The position numbers were made by a program, and so were the translations under genes. Source: Polyodon spathula (Eukaryota; Chordata; Actinopteri; Acipenseriformes; Polyodontidae). Taken from it: DNA of 64,000 nt. Under the pieces are notes generated by a model. The model was not told the DNA's origin. It ran no database searches and was given only the letters and a program-made list of their open reading frames with translations. Shown here piece by piece: positions 23,496-33,760 of this stretch. How positions within the stretch are numbered: the first letter of the stretch is position 1; every line of letters starts with the position of its first letter. The stretch lies in the NCBI RefSeq assembly GCF_017654505.1, contig NC_054543.1, forward strand, positions 28,030,525-28,094,524, given 5' to 3'.

Positions 23496-23887
23496 TGTGA
23501 AAGGGTGGAAGCCCTGCCGTTGTAAATAATGTGGTTGTGGCATTTTTAATGTAAGTTTGGCAGAGATGAGTTTAAGTCTATCTCTGCCAACAGTCACGAG
23601 TGACTGCTAATTGGAGAATGGCCACATGTATAAAATGGAAGCTAAATCCTTTGTTTGGTGAAGGAGTGTAGGGCGAGTTGATGAAACCGTATTTGTACTG
23701 TGAACTGTTTATTTTGGCTCCTGTGCCTTATTTCTTTTCGATTTCTATTTTGTAAATAAAAGTGCAAATTTACTCTTTAAAACTGCTGCTTCTGTCTCTG
23801 GGTTTGCTTTTCTGCCGCTGACCAGCCTTGACTGGAAGGCTACCCTGCTGACCTATAAAACAAATTGCAATAAGAGTTACTGTGACA
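23496..23887 (+). mobile_element. Probable solo LTR (392 bp)
   Basis: It begins TGTGAAAGGGTGGAAGCCCT and ends ...AGAGTTACTGTGACA, with a TATAAAA at about 23,630 and an AATAAA at about 23,755 in the right order and spacing. It starts 11 bases after the fold-back element. No target duplication is visible. Confidence 0.55.
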
Positions 23888-24925
23888 AAATATATATTTT
23901 TTTTTATTTAAAGCGAATTACTCCTACCATTTCATGGCTGACGCAACACAATGCCAGTAAAGTATAAATGCCTGTTTTGAATGAAAACAGTTTCTTATAC
24001 ATTTTGTCATCACATTCTTGTATATGTTTCAAAGTTAAGGACACTTACTGGAAATTAATAGTTGATCTTAACAGTTTGAAAGAGGCAAAGTGGGAAGGAA
24101 ACTGTATTTCAAACCCATAGGGACTACCCTGTCCAAGTATTGACTTCCCTTATAAACAGTTTATTGTGGTAACCATCGTAACAGCACAAGTCAAACACAG
24201 TGAGCTCAAAGCCCATGGGCAAGCCCTGCAAAATCATGTCTGGTAAACTTCCAAATGACCAAAAAAGCACTGCTATTGGGGAAACATTTTACCACCATTT
24301 TACCCCCCTTTGCTTGCCTAGCAGCACAACAAGCAGGTACAGTTTGCCTGGCTGGGAGGCAAACAGGTTAACAATAGGTTCCCTTCCCTATCCCCAGCTG
24401 CCATCTGCATCCTGTTGCATTTAACAGCAATTAAGCTTGGGCATATGACTTAGAATAAACATTGAGGCAGGTGATTTAGTTCCTTGAGTCAACAGGTTAT
24501 TATTGCTGCTCAAACAATGTATTTTATTTTTTTGTTGTCTTGGTGTCTTTTCTACGATCTGTCTATGCTTGGTTTTGTTTCGATTAGTTTTCCAGTCCTT
24601 TGAAAAGAGGTGAGGAAAAGTCTGCTTTAAATCATTTTGGGTAAATGACGCCTGATAATATCACACACTCTGAAATTTATTTGACATGCAGTCGATTATT
24701 CCATTCCATGTAACTCAGTGATGGGCTGTTCTGGTTGATACAACTCATACACCAGTAGTTCAGTGTTTTGTGTTATTGTGTATATTGATGCATGCAGATT
24801 GGATCATATTGCGTTTGAATTGAGATGCACATGAGCTCTAAATGTTCTATTTCTATAATGAGTATAAAATTATACAGTAAAATGATACAATATACTGTAA
24901 GAGCAAACATAGTTAACCTGAACCA
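23888..24925. other. Intergenic, nothing recognised
   Basis: No gene or named repeat seen. Confidence 0.45.
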
Positions 24926-24929
24926 ATAA

Positions 24930-25165
24930 TTTAAACTCAGTTCAGAAACTGGAGATAGACTTAGGAGACACGTCTTCAAACAAAGAGTGGTGAGGGTATG
25001 GCCTCGGCTGCCTAGTCATGTTGTTGAAGCAGAATCACTTGGATCCTATAAGACCCAATTTGACAAAGTTCTGAGATCAGCTTCTAGGAACCAGACCAGT
25101 TTAGATGGGTCGAATGGCCTCTTCTTGTTAGTTAATTTTCTTATGTTCTAATGATGTCTATCCAG
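24930..25165 (+). mobile_element. LINE 3-prime tail (CR1/L2-like)
   Basis: Related to 20,720-20,970: GGAGACACGTCTTCAAACAAAG, GTCATGTTGTTGAAGCAGAATC and the tail GATGGGTCGAATGGCCTCTTC with TTTTCTTATGTTCTAATG. Strongly 5-prime truncated and without an open frame. Confidence 0.75.
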
Positions 25166-25419
25166 CACTGAGCTCTCAGCACCCTCTTGTGGTAATATTG
25201 TTACTAGCAAGCCTTGCAAAGAAAAACTGTGGACTTAGATGAACTATTGCGTTCTTCTTGTTTTTCAGATTTTCTTTGTATCACTTTCTAACAGTATAGA
25301 TGCTACACAAGAGTGTAACTATTAACCACCCCCACTTTTTCTCTTTCTTGTTCATCTACTTATATTTAGATTTATATGACTAATTAGATAACAATTACTA
25401 ATTTGTTTGAAATTACCAT

Positions 25420-25690
25420 ACTGTATATCCTCAGATTAATGCCACCCTTAAATAAACGCTGTTCTCAGTTACCAGATTTGAATAGATGCTGTGCTGTAAT
25501 AAAGACCACACTCAACGAGAAACAAATAAGCAGGAAACAGATTTACCACTCTAGAAAACTGTGCTATTTCCAATATATGCCACCTTCGAAAAGAAAGTTG
25601 CTGCCTTTGAAAACCGAACTACTTCCAATAAACTCTGCCCTCGAAGAAGCGCCACCCTTGAACAAACGCTGCAGTGTAAAAGATATACAG
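25420..25690 (+). repeat. Repeat with recurring AAACGCTG motif
   Basis: The motif GCCACCCTTAAATAAACGCTG recurs as GATTTGAATAGATGCTGTG (about 25,475) and GCCACCCTTGAACAAACGCTG (about 25,651). A related pattern, AAACGCCC, repeats four to five times at 49,988-50,067. This is a dispersed family of unknown class. Confidence 0.4.
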
Positions 25691-25969
25691 TATATTTTCA
25701 TTAATCCAAAATCAACTATTTTCTGAGTAAATGTTGAGCTATCTAACTGGAATTAGTAATACTGTGTCTCTATTGGATTCCAGCACTATTGCATGTTTAA
25801 CAGTTATGGATGACTATCTTTATAAAATGTCTTTGTTAAAGCTTAACATTTCATCTGATTTGAGAAATGATTGGGACGCTTGTGGGTAGATGAACCGTTT
25901 TCAACTATTTTATCTTTGCTTTAGATCTGCTTGCACATCAAATAAAAACGTATCTTTTTCAAAGCCTTA

Positions 25970-26462
25970 AGCCCCTTTCACACTGACACTCCTCCCCGGG
26001 TATAGTGTGAAACCACGTGCCTGTCGTACCCGTGTTGACACGGGTCGCAGCTACTCACCTCAGGATGTGGGTCAACATGCTTTGACCTGGGTTGAGCAAG
26101 ACAAAATGCAAGATGGTAAGCTGATAAAATAACAAACAGCCACGTCTGCATGAAGGTTTCACTTCCGCAAGGAACATTTCTCTTTATTCTGTTTAGCCAT
26201 ATTTATTTTGACTGAGACACACCATAAGCCAGGTTACAGCATGAAGAAACATTTGCTCTAAACAATATTTGGGCTGATGGTTCAATCCAGAGAAGCTTGG
26301 ATAGAAGCGTCTGTAACAAGCTGCTTCCAGGGTATTGATACACACAATGTGCACTTGTGTCTGTCACCCAGGTCAACCCTTCTTTATCAAAAGCAACGTG
26401 AAAGCGTGGTCCTCACCCGGATAGTTTCCGACCCGGGTAGAGCATGCAGTGTGAAAGGAGCT
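25970..26462. mobile_element. PIF/Harbinger-type MITE (493 bp)
   Basis: Perfect inverted ends AGCCCCTTTCACACTG and CAGTGTGAAAGGAGCT (one mismatch) are flanked on each side by TTA (25,967-25,969 and 26,463-26,465). The 3-bp TTA duplication is the hallmark of PIF/Harbinger elements. No transposase is inside. Sub-terminal ACCCGGGT-like motifs recur. Confidence 0.85.
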
Positions 26463-26465
26463 TTA

Positions 26466-27634
26466 GTCACTGTTTATCTTCTAACAATATGACAAACAAC
26501 ATTCAAACAGAGCAATAACAATAACATGTAAACTGCATGAAGATTTAACTACAGTTTAGCATCTTTTGAGCAATGTTATAACTGCATCTATAGTGGTATA
26601 ACCCTTAGTCAAAGTTTAACTGCAGTCTGCAGGTTATAAAATTAAATTAATTTATTTCTTGAAATGATATTCAAAGTGAAACAAAACAAGACTACATTCA
26701 TTTGTAACGAACAAAATAATTTCATAAACCTTACCTGCAATGCACTTTCATTCACTATAGGTTTACATTTATAGCAAATATCTTTAACCTGACTTCTGGT
26801 ACTACAGTAGGTTGAAGAGAGTGCTCGTTTTGGATGTCTTACCTTCCAGGAAGTATGTTACTGCTTTACTTCCTAGGTCATTTCACCCCAACAAGGTCTT
26901 TGGGGTCAAAGTATCTTACTGGCTGCAAAGCATGTCAGTCTTTAAGGGAAGCAACTGATTGGTTACTAGCAGGAAAGAAGTGGTGGAGGGAACAATATCA
27001 CTTTCCAGGTGACCAAGGAGGTGCAAGACAATCTGATACATGTTTATTAATACAAGTTTTTCTTTCAAAACTATAGAGTGAATGTATGTGCATGGCGGGG
27101 AAATTGATGGGAGTTATTTTGTTAGCTACAAACACTTTGATATATGTGATATCTCAGACCTGTTAAAAGGTGCTATTTAAGTAAAAATTTGTTACGTAAC
27201 AAGATGAAATTCTTCTAGTGTAAGTTACTTTATAATGGTACTGGATAAACAGCCAGTTGCACCCTCACCTTTCCAGATTCCACGTGGGCAGAAGAAGCAG
27301 ACAAAGTTATAAAACTGTGTTTAATTACTATTTCATCACCACAAGCAATCATAACCCAGCACAGTACTCAACCACCTACCATTCTGCTCCCTGGGTGTGT
27401 CCCACAATACTCTTCCGGGTTCTTCCCTGTCTGTGCCTCAGAAGGAACCTCTGTATTTAAATTAAATTTAACCACAGAGCTATTAACCTGTAATCACCTT
27501 TTAACAATTAATATCATATTTGTTAATGTTGTTTCTCAATGAATTACTGTAGTCAACAAAGCTATTATTTTGTCATTAGCATTTTAATATTGACTGAAAT
27601 ACTGATAATAAAACATAAAAACTAGAAAACAGTA
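26466..27634. other. Intergenic, nothing firmly recognised
   Basis: No supported gene. The stretch 27,255-27,480 has a promoter-less, C-rich LTR-like look (plus-strand GGTGTGTCCCAC... and CTTCCGGGTTCTTCCC) but I cannot place its ends. Confidence 0.4.
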
Positions 27635-28805
27635 TGTGGCAAAGTGGTTGATAGTGTGCAGGTGCAGGTAATTAAAGAACAGACAGACAATTGTAATCCA
27701 GGTGAGAAGGTTTGTTTTATTTATTTTTATGTCCAGTGCTGGACTGCAAAACAAACAGTAAATAATAATACTGGTAAGTAATACAGCAACATGTATTACT
27801 TACTGTGGCAGGCTGGCGAGTGGATAGAGGCCCAGAGACAGACTGCAGTTCAAAAAAATAACTATTTTATTATAAATAAACAAAAATAAAGTGCACAAGG
27901 GCAAAATAACAGATACTCAAACACAAATAAAGCAAAAACAAAACTCACAAAAATAAAGTTTCCAGGCTGGGCAATGCCTTCACTGGATTTAGAAAATTCA
28001 AAAAACCACAAAACAAACACCAACCTGCTTCCTCAGCTCCCTCTCCCCAAATGAGAAGCTGAGGCCTCCTTTTATATCAGGTGGCTGGGCGCTGATTGAT
28101 CGTTAATCAACCTAATCAACTAATCAACCCCAGCCACCTGAACATAATAAACCCAGGCAGGCAGGGGAAGTTAACCCCATCCCTGCCAATTTAAAAGGGC
28201 AGAGCTTTGCTCTGCCACACTTACATTTATAATCTCTGGGCTGGTCCTGGAATAATAGTCCTGTCATTGTATCCTAACATTAAACACAAAACATACACAA
28301 GTCAGTTTAGTGCGTGAATTAGTGATTGTGGTAAAATACAGTTTACAGTGATACAAGTGAAGTTCTGTCCCGGGTTTGTGCTGGCCTCTGGTGACAACAC
28401 CGGAATGTGTCAGCCATTTAGTGATTTACAAACACAGACGATTACTAACAGACACAAACAAACAAAATACTCAAGAATATTCTTAAAACACAGGTTCATT
28501 TCAGCAGTGGTTATTGCGTCTCTCACGGTCCTTCAGGTTCAAGTTCACAAACCAAGTGAAGGAACAGATTACGGTTCTCCGCCCCCTTTATATGCTGACA
28601 CGCATGACCCTGTGGTAAACGAATGCAGCTGCCTTTACAATCTGCGGCTGCTACATTGTTTCTCTTCCAGGTGGATACGGTCTTGCACCGGAGTCTTGCC
28701 TTTTTCCAGATTGACCGACTTCCTGACCCAGGGAAAGAACTGCCAAGTCAACCGGTCCAAATAACTCTGTCCTTTACAACCAAGGTTCATTATATTTCTG
28801 TCACA
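27635..28805 (-). mobile_element. 3-prime LTR of a Gmr1-like gypsy element, with nested solo LTR
   Basis: On the minus strand it runs from TGTGACAGAAATATAATG, right after a purine-rich CTGAGAGGTGGGATA tract, to ...CACTTTGCCACA. Taking out the nested 416-bp solo LTR and its 5-bp duplication leaves about 750 bp. A related fragment occurs at 4,990-5,560. The internal region follows at 28,806. Confidence 0.7.
27804..28219 (-). mobile_element. Solo LTR (416 bp) with CTTAC target duplication
   Basis: Plus-strand ends are TGTGGCAGGCTGGCGAG and ...GCTCTGCCACA. CTTAC stands on both sides (27,799-27,803 and 28,220-28,224), a perfect 5-bp target duplication of the Ty3/gypsy or retroviral kind. The minus strand carries a TATAAAA (about 28,070) and several AATAAA-type signals toward its 3-prime side. 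Confidence 0.9.
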
Positions 28806-29760
28806 TATCCCACCTCTCAGAGTGGAGCTGAAGTAACACTCTGCAGAATTTATCTTTCCAATTACTGCCCCCCTCTCTGGAAAAATAATTTGCATTTTGA
28901 TGGTCTTTCCCAGCACGGTGTACCATGTGGTACATGAAGGGTTTCTGAGATAGGTAAGGTCTCTCTCATACTGTGACCCCTGGTAGAGAGATAATGTCAT
29001 GTTCAGCTAAGTTAGTTCTGCCAGGCAAGTCAGAAAAAAAACATTGTTGAACTCCTCAATAAGCTTACGCAACTCCCTTTGGTGATCTGGAAGCAATTGT
29101 TCCCCTATCGAAATGTTTTCAGTGCTAGGGGTCTCTGAGTAGGGGCCTGACTCATCCTCTATATTGCCTGGGGCTATAAATAAGGCCTCCCTTGCCTGCC
29201 AGGCCTTTAATAAATTTATATGATAAATTTCACGTTCATTATGAGATCGGCTGTCTAATTTCATAATTCACCTTTCCTGAATCACTTCAGATGGCCCTTC
29301 CTTGTCTCCTGGTCTAAAGGTTCTAATTAGTGCATTTTTATTGTAATGTTTCTGTCAGTGCAGAGCCAATTTGAGGTTGTCCTGGGCCAAACGACTGACC
29401 AAATGCAGGCGATCTCTTAGTAGGAGCACATGCTTGACTACATTTTTGGATGAGCCTCTGTGCTCCTCCCACCCCTCTGTCAATAGATCAAGGATGCCTA
29501 GAAGCTGTCGGCCTACAAGAGCTCAAAGAGGGAGAACCCTGTTGTACTCTGCGGCACCTCTCTCACTGCAAAAAGGAGGTAGGAAAGAAACGATGCCCAA
29601 TGTTTCGGCTCTTGCGTTACAAATCGTCTCAGCATCGACTTCAGGGTCTGATTAAAGAGTTCCACCACACAGTCCGTCTGTGGATGATAAACAGACGTCC
29701 TGATGGGACGTATTTTTAATATTTTATACATCTGCTGTACCTTGTTAGAAAGAAAGTTGG
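28806..29760 (-). pseudogene. Gmr1-like Ty3/gypsy pol fragment: integrase then RT start
   Basis: On the minus strand 29,731-29,513 encodes an integrase core end (RTSVYHPQTDCVVELFNQTL then KSMLRRFVTQEPKHWASFLS). Frameshifted sequence follows, then 29,264-29,007 with DSRSHNEREIYHINLLKAWQ and LPDHQRELRKLIEEFNNVFF, the linker that leads into the reverse transcriptase, and remnants HDIISLPGVTV...RPY. Integrase therefore precedes RT. Known Ty3/gypsy elements mostly have RT before integrase; the reverse order is the mark of Gmr1-like elements. Several stops and shifts are present. It is truncated at both the integrase N-terminus and RT body. Confidence 0.75.
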
Positions 29761-31102
29761 TTCCAGTTCAGAGGCTAGTATTTAATTTTTCAAATAAATA
29801 AATTAAAATGTGTAAAGTGGTGTTGGGGTTGTAAACAGTAAATTCATTTTGAATTGTAAATTTGAATATATTTAGTAAATGAAGAGATTTTTACGGTTAT
29901 ATACTAAAAACATTCTTTAATTTGCTTATGTTTTATGATTGACACACCTAGCATACCTCAACACTGTGTAATAGGCTTGGAAAAGGCAGCAATTTCATTA
30001 ACCATGTATTACTGTATATTCATGAATGTATTAGCAGCTATTATGTTATGGGTAATGGAGACATTTTTAAATAGTTATAAGTAAAGTTACAGTGTTTGTC
30101 TACCACTTACCATATTTAATAATATTTAACTTTCACCACTAAATAGACATTTGTGCATGCAGAAATAGTCCGTGCCTGATTCAGGGCAAAGTTTGTGTAC
30201 AGTTGCTGCAACATTTGAAGGAGTGGTGCCAGTGAGATGAAAAACAGCGTGCAATTCCTTTTGATAATCACAATCCACCTTCACAGTCCATTTGCCCACC
30301 ACAGTGTTTGCTTGTCTTCACACACAGGCCCCTCCTATACAACACTCCCTGTTCAGCAGAAACACTTGATTGCAAAATTGGACCTGAAATCAGCTGCACA
30401 GAATCTGTTAATAACACTGAAGATCATTACTCTTTCCAAATCCTGTCCCCATGGTGTACAAAGTATATATACAGTAAATAAACACAAGAATGCTGTATAC
30501 ACATTATGCTTATACAGTATGGTGAGTCATACAGTTAGGAAAGTGCAGCTTCTTGGCTATATATTGCTTTGGTCTGTCTTCACTGCAGATTCAACAGGGG
30601 GCGTTCCATTGACTCTGGTGCTCCTGCAGGTTAGGGAGGTAAAACCGGCAGGGACTGTTTTTCCTCATTATGCTACAGCAGCCCCTAATGGACAGACACC
30701 CAGTAAACTTAAATGGTCTTTGTCCCCCAGAAGCCGATAGCTGGCTGACATCTGCTCTTGAGCGCCTGGGTGTAAAGAGGCAATTGGCTTGGTCGTGGGA
30801 TCGGAGGACACCCACTGACCTTCAGTTTTACTGAGGTGTTGTGGGGAATAGCTGTGGTGAGTAAGCATAATTGAATATTCTAAATAGAGTAGAAAACAGG
30901 TGATAAAGATGCAATTTGGAACAAAAAAAATGCTTTTTTTATACATAATCAATATTTCTTCTGTAGTGCCATTTACATGTGCACTATTTTAGAATTTGTT
31001 TTTATCAAATGTCAATGCATAGGAAAACAATATAGAATGTACTGGATATAAATAAGGTCATAAAATACAGCCTCCATTAGCCCAAGAATGAAAATCTACA
31101 CT
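29761..31102. other. Intergenic; possible SINE at 30,580-30,850
   Basis: The stretch near 30,590-30,850 has a tRNA-like look (GAGCGCCTGGGTGTAAAGAGG then GTCGTGGGATCGGAGGAC) and richer GC than its surroundings. This could be a SINE head, but box A/B matches are poor. Otherwise nothing recognised. Confidence 0.3.
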
Positions 31103-31877
31103 GGGCTGGATTCTCAAAGCTATTTACTCAAAATTGTCATTATCACATTTTTTTACAGAAAGGAGAAACACACCCAATAACGTTATCAAACCAAAATAAA
31201 CAACTAAGGGGTAGATGTGCTTTTGTTCCGACAATTCACAAAGTATACATTTTGTCGTATGTACCAAGAGAAAATAGGTTAATGAAAAGAGCCGCAATAT
31301 ACTAATTTAAATATTTGTTGCGTCTTCTTAACAAGATCTCTAGCATACATTAGGAGTGTTGCTCGACACTGTTCAAATAAATAGTGGGAGTTGAGTTGTG
31401 GTTTGCTGCAGCAGAGGGTGCCCGAAGGATCAAAATAACATTGTTTTTATTAAATGTAAACATCATCTGTACAATGCATTCTGTCCTGTCTTCATTGTAC
31501 CTACTTTAATAATGTTATATATAGATTCTACAGTGGGGCTCCCACCTTCACACCCAAAAAGCTTTTCATAATCATACAGTAGCCCCTCGCTAAACCGGAA
31601 CTAAAGGTTGAACCGCAAAGAAAAACTGCTGCCGAAAATCATTCCCTAAAAAGCAACTGACAGCATTGCGCATGTTTAACATTTCACCCTTCCAACTCGT
31701 TTGCAACTGGTTTGTGACTATTGTGACAGGCGTAAAACTTTAGTTCATCTACCCCTAAGACTTAATTAAGGGATTTAAATTAAGTATTAAGTTTGTTATT
31801 ATTCATTTCAGATGTATATATTTCAGAAAAATTGCACTTATGATGATTTAAAGTAAAGAGCTTTGAGAATCCAGCCC
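31103..31877. mobile_element. Non-autonomous DNA transposon (775 bp)
   Basis: Perfect 19-base inverted ends: GGGCTGGATTCTCAAAGCT on the left and AGCTTTGAGAATCCAGCCC on the right. The inside is AT-rich with no ORF. Flanks TCTACACT and TTTACTCC agree at 5 of 8 positions, so an 8-bp duplication (hAT-like) is possible but unproven. Confidence 0.8.
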
Positions 31878-32947
31878 TTTACTCCCTCAAGAACTTCTGA
31901 CTGTCCAAACATTGTTTTACCTCCATTGAAATCAGTTGAATGACTGGTTGTCTAGACATATGTTGAATCCTTTAATGTGTAAAAATGAGTCTCCTCTTTT
32001 AGGTTTTTAAAAAAAGGACTTAAAAAAAGGTTTTAAAAATAAAAACCATATTTACTTAAAGGTGTTAACTTTCTTAAGTGTCTCAGTGAGTGTTAAGTTT
32101 ACCGCTTATTGAATCCAGGCGGTGTCTGTCTAAATCACCATAGAGCAGACCACAAGTAGTGTGTGGGAAATATCATAAATGCTTATATTTGCTTTCGGGT
32201 ACTGTATTTAATTTTTTCCAGGATAAACGAGTGCCTGTGTTATACAGAACACCACAAATAAAATGTAAAATATAGGCTACATAGGTTGTATTTCATTGGT
32301 TTGGGCAATATTTTAACATATCGTGTTGTAATACTGTATATAATGATATGATTCTAAAAATGCAACTTACCAAAAGATGACTGCACGTAAAATGTATTAC
32401 ATAATCATTTACTTTGTTATTTACAGTTGTGCTCTTTTAACACATGAATTACACCGAATTACTTCAGCCCTGAAAACATTCGCATTTTTGTCATTGAAAA
32501 GACAACAGTGAGCACTGCACAAATTGTGACTAGCCTGTGCAGCACGTAGAAATCGCCGGATAGCAGCTGGAAGGTTAAAGTTTCTTAAAAGAAAAAAAAA
32601 AGAAATAAACCGCAATCCCTTAAAAGAAACACATTTATATTTGCCAACGTTTTGGTACCTGAGTATCTTCAAAATAGCTCACCTTATTCATGCATATTAT
32701 TATATCAGTGAATAGAGCGCTCACCCCTCCTTTTTGCGCGCATTATGGGTTTCTCTTACCACACAGTATTTCAGGTAATTTAACACCGTTTAGTGCATAA
32801 GGCCCGATGTGTGTTACTGTATTAAGATGACTTTTCCATGTTGTTACACTGTGAACTGACATTCAAATTGGACAAGTCAAATGCAGCCTGTCAGGTCTTT
32901 AAGAATTAAGTGATATTATTGTATTTCTTCATGCAGTTACAGTTTTA

Positions 32948-33011
<64 letters not shown>

Positions 33012-33190
33012 GAAGAAGCATGGCTATGCAATATTTTGGTTCTTAGGGTGAAATGTCTTATTTTAAACTAAAAGCATTGGATCAGAATTGTTTTGTAAAA
33101 CAGTGGCATCATTTTGTGGTTAGTTTAGTCAATTCAATAATGTCAACATGTCCTGGCATATTACTGGCATTACATCTTATGTAACATCAA
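31878..33190. other. Intergenic with a long (AAT)n tract
   Basis: (AAT)n occupies about 32,948-33,010. No gene is seen in the rest. Confidence 0.6.
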
Positions 33191-33194
33191 AAGA

Positions 33195-33490
33195 ACATTC
33201 AAGAAGGAAGTAAAATGTCTAATAGATACAAATGGCAAAATCACAGATGAAGAGAAAAAAAATAGCAAATATATTAAATGATTACTTTTCACAAGTTTTT
33301 ACAAAGGAGGATAAGGACAACATGCCCCACATGTCGACCTATTTCTATCCAGTTTTAAATAACTTTAGCATAACAGGTTCAGAAGTGTTAAAGGGACTAG
33401 GAGCTCTTAAAATAAACATTCCCCTTGGTCGGATGAGATCCTCTCAATAGTACTCAAAGAAATGAAAGAAGTTATTTACAAACTGTTAAC
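33195..33490 (+). pseudogene. LINE reverse-transcriptase N-terminal fragment
   Basis: KIANILNDYFSQVFTKEDKD, then FSITGSEVLKGLGALKINIP and, after a shift, KEMKEVIYKLLTKI. This is the region just upstream of and into the RT domain of CR1/L2-type LINEs. It is cut off on the right by sequence resembling a Tc1 terminus. Confidence 0.7.
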
Positions 33491-33569
33491 TAAGATCAAT
33501 AATTTGTTGTTTTATTATAAAACTGAATCTCTAATTTATCATTCAATAGAACAATTGATAGAAATCCAT

Positions 33570-33760
33570 TTCCTGGGGTTTTTCTCATTTTTATGTTTTA
33601 ACTGCCCAAATACTTTTGTCTGTGACTGTATATACTACTTGACCACTTTGTTATGACGTGTACCTCTTGTCAGATTGGGACACCACTTGCCCTGATCACA
33701 GCCTTTACACGACGTAGCATAGTCTCCACAGAGTGGATGTGAATCCATTCATTCATTAAT
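33570..33760. mobile_element. Tc1-like terminal remnant
   Basis: Contains CTGCCCAAATACTTTTGTCTGTGACTGTA, close to a common fish Tc1 end, then GACACCACTTGCCCTGATCACAGCC and ACGACGTAGCATAGTCTCCACAGAG, as in the antisense 3-prime part of Tc1 transposases. No intact frame. Confidence 0.5.

Noticed and set aside
30590..30850. tRNA gene
   Set aside because: Box B-like and box A-like sequences are poor and no cloverleaf can be drawn; at most a SINE head.
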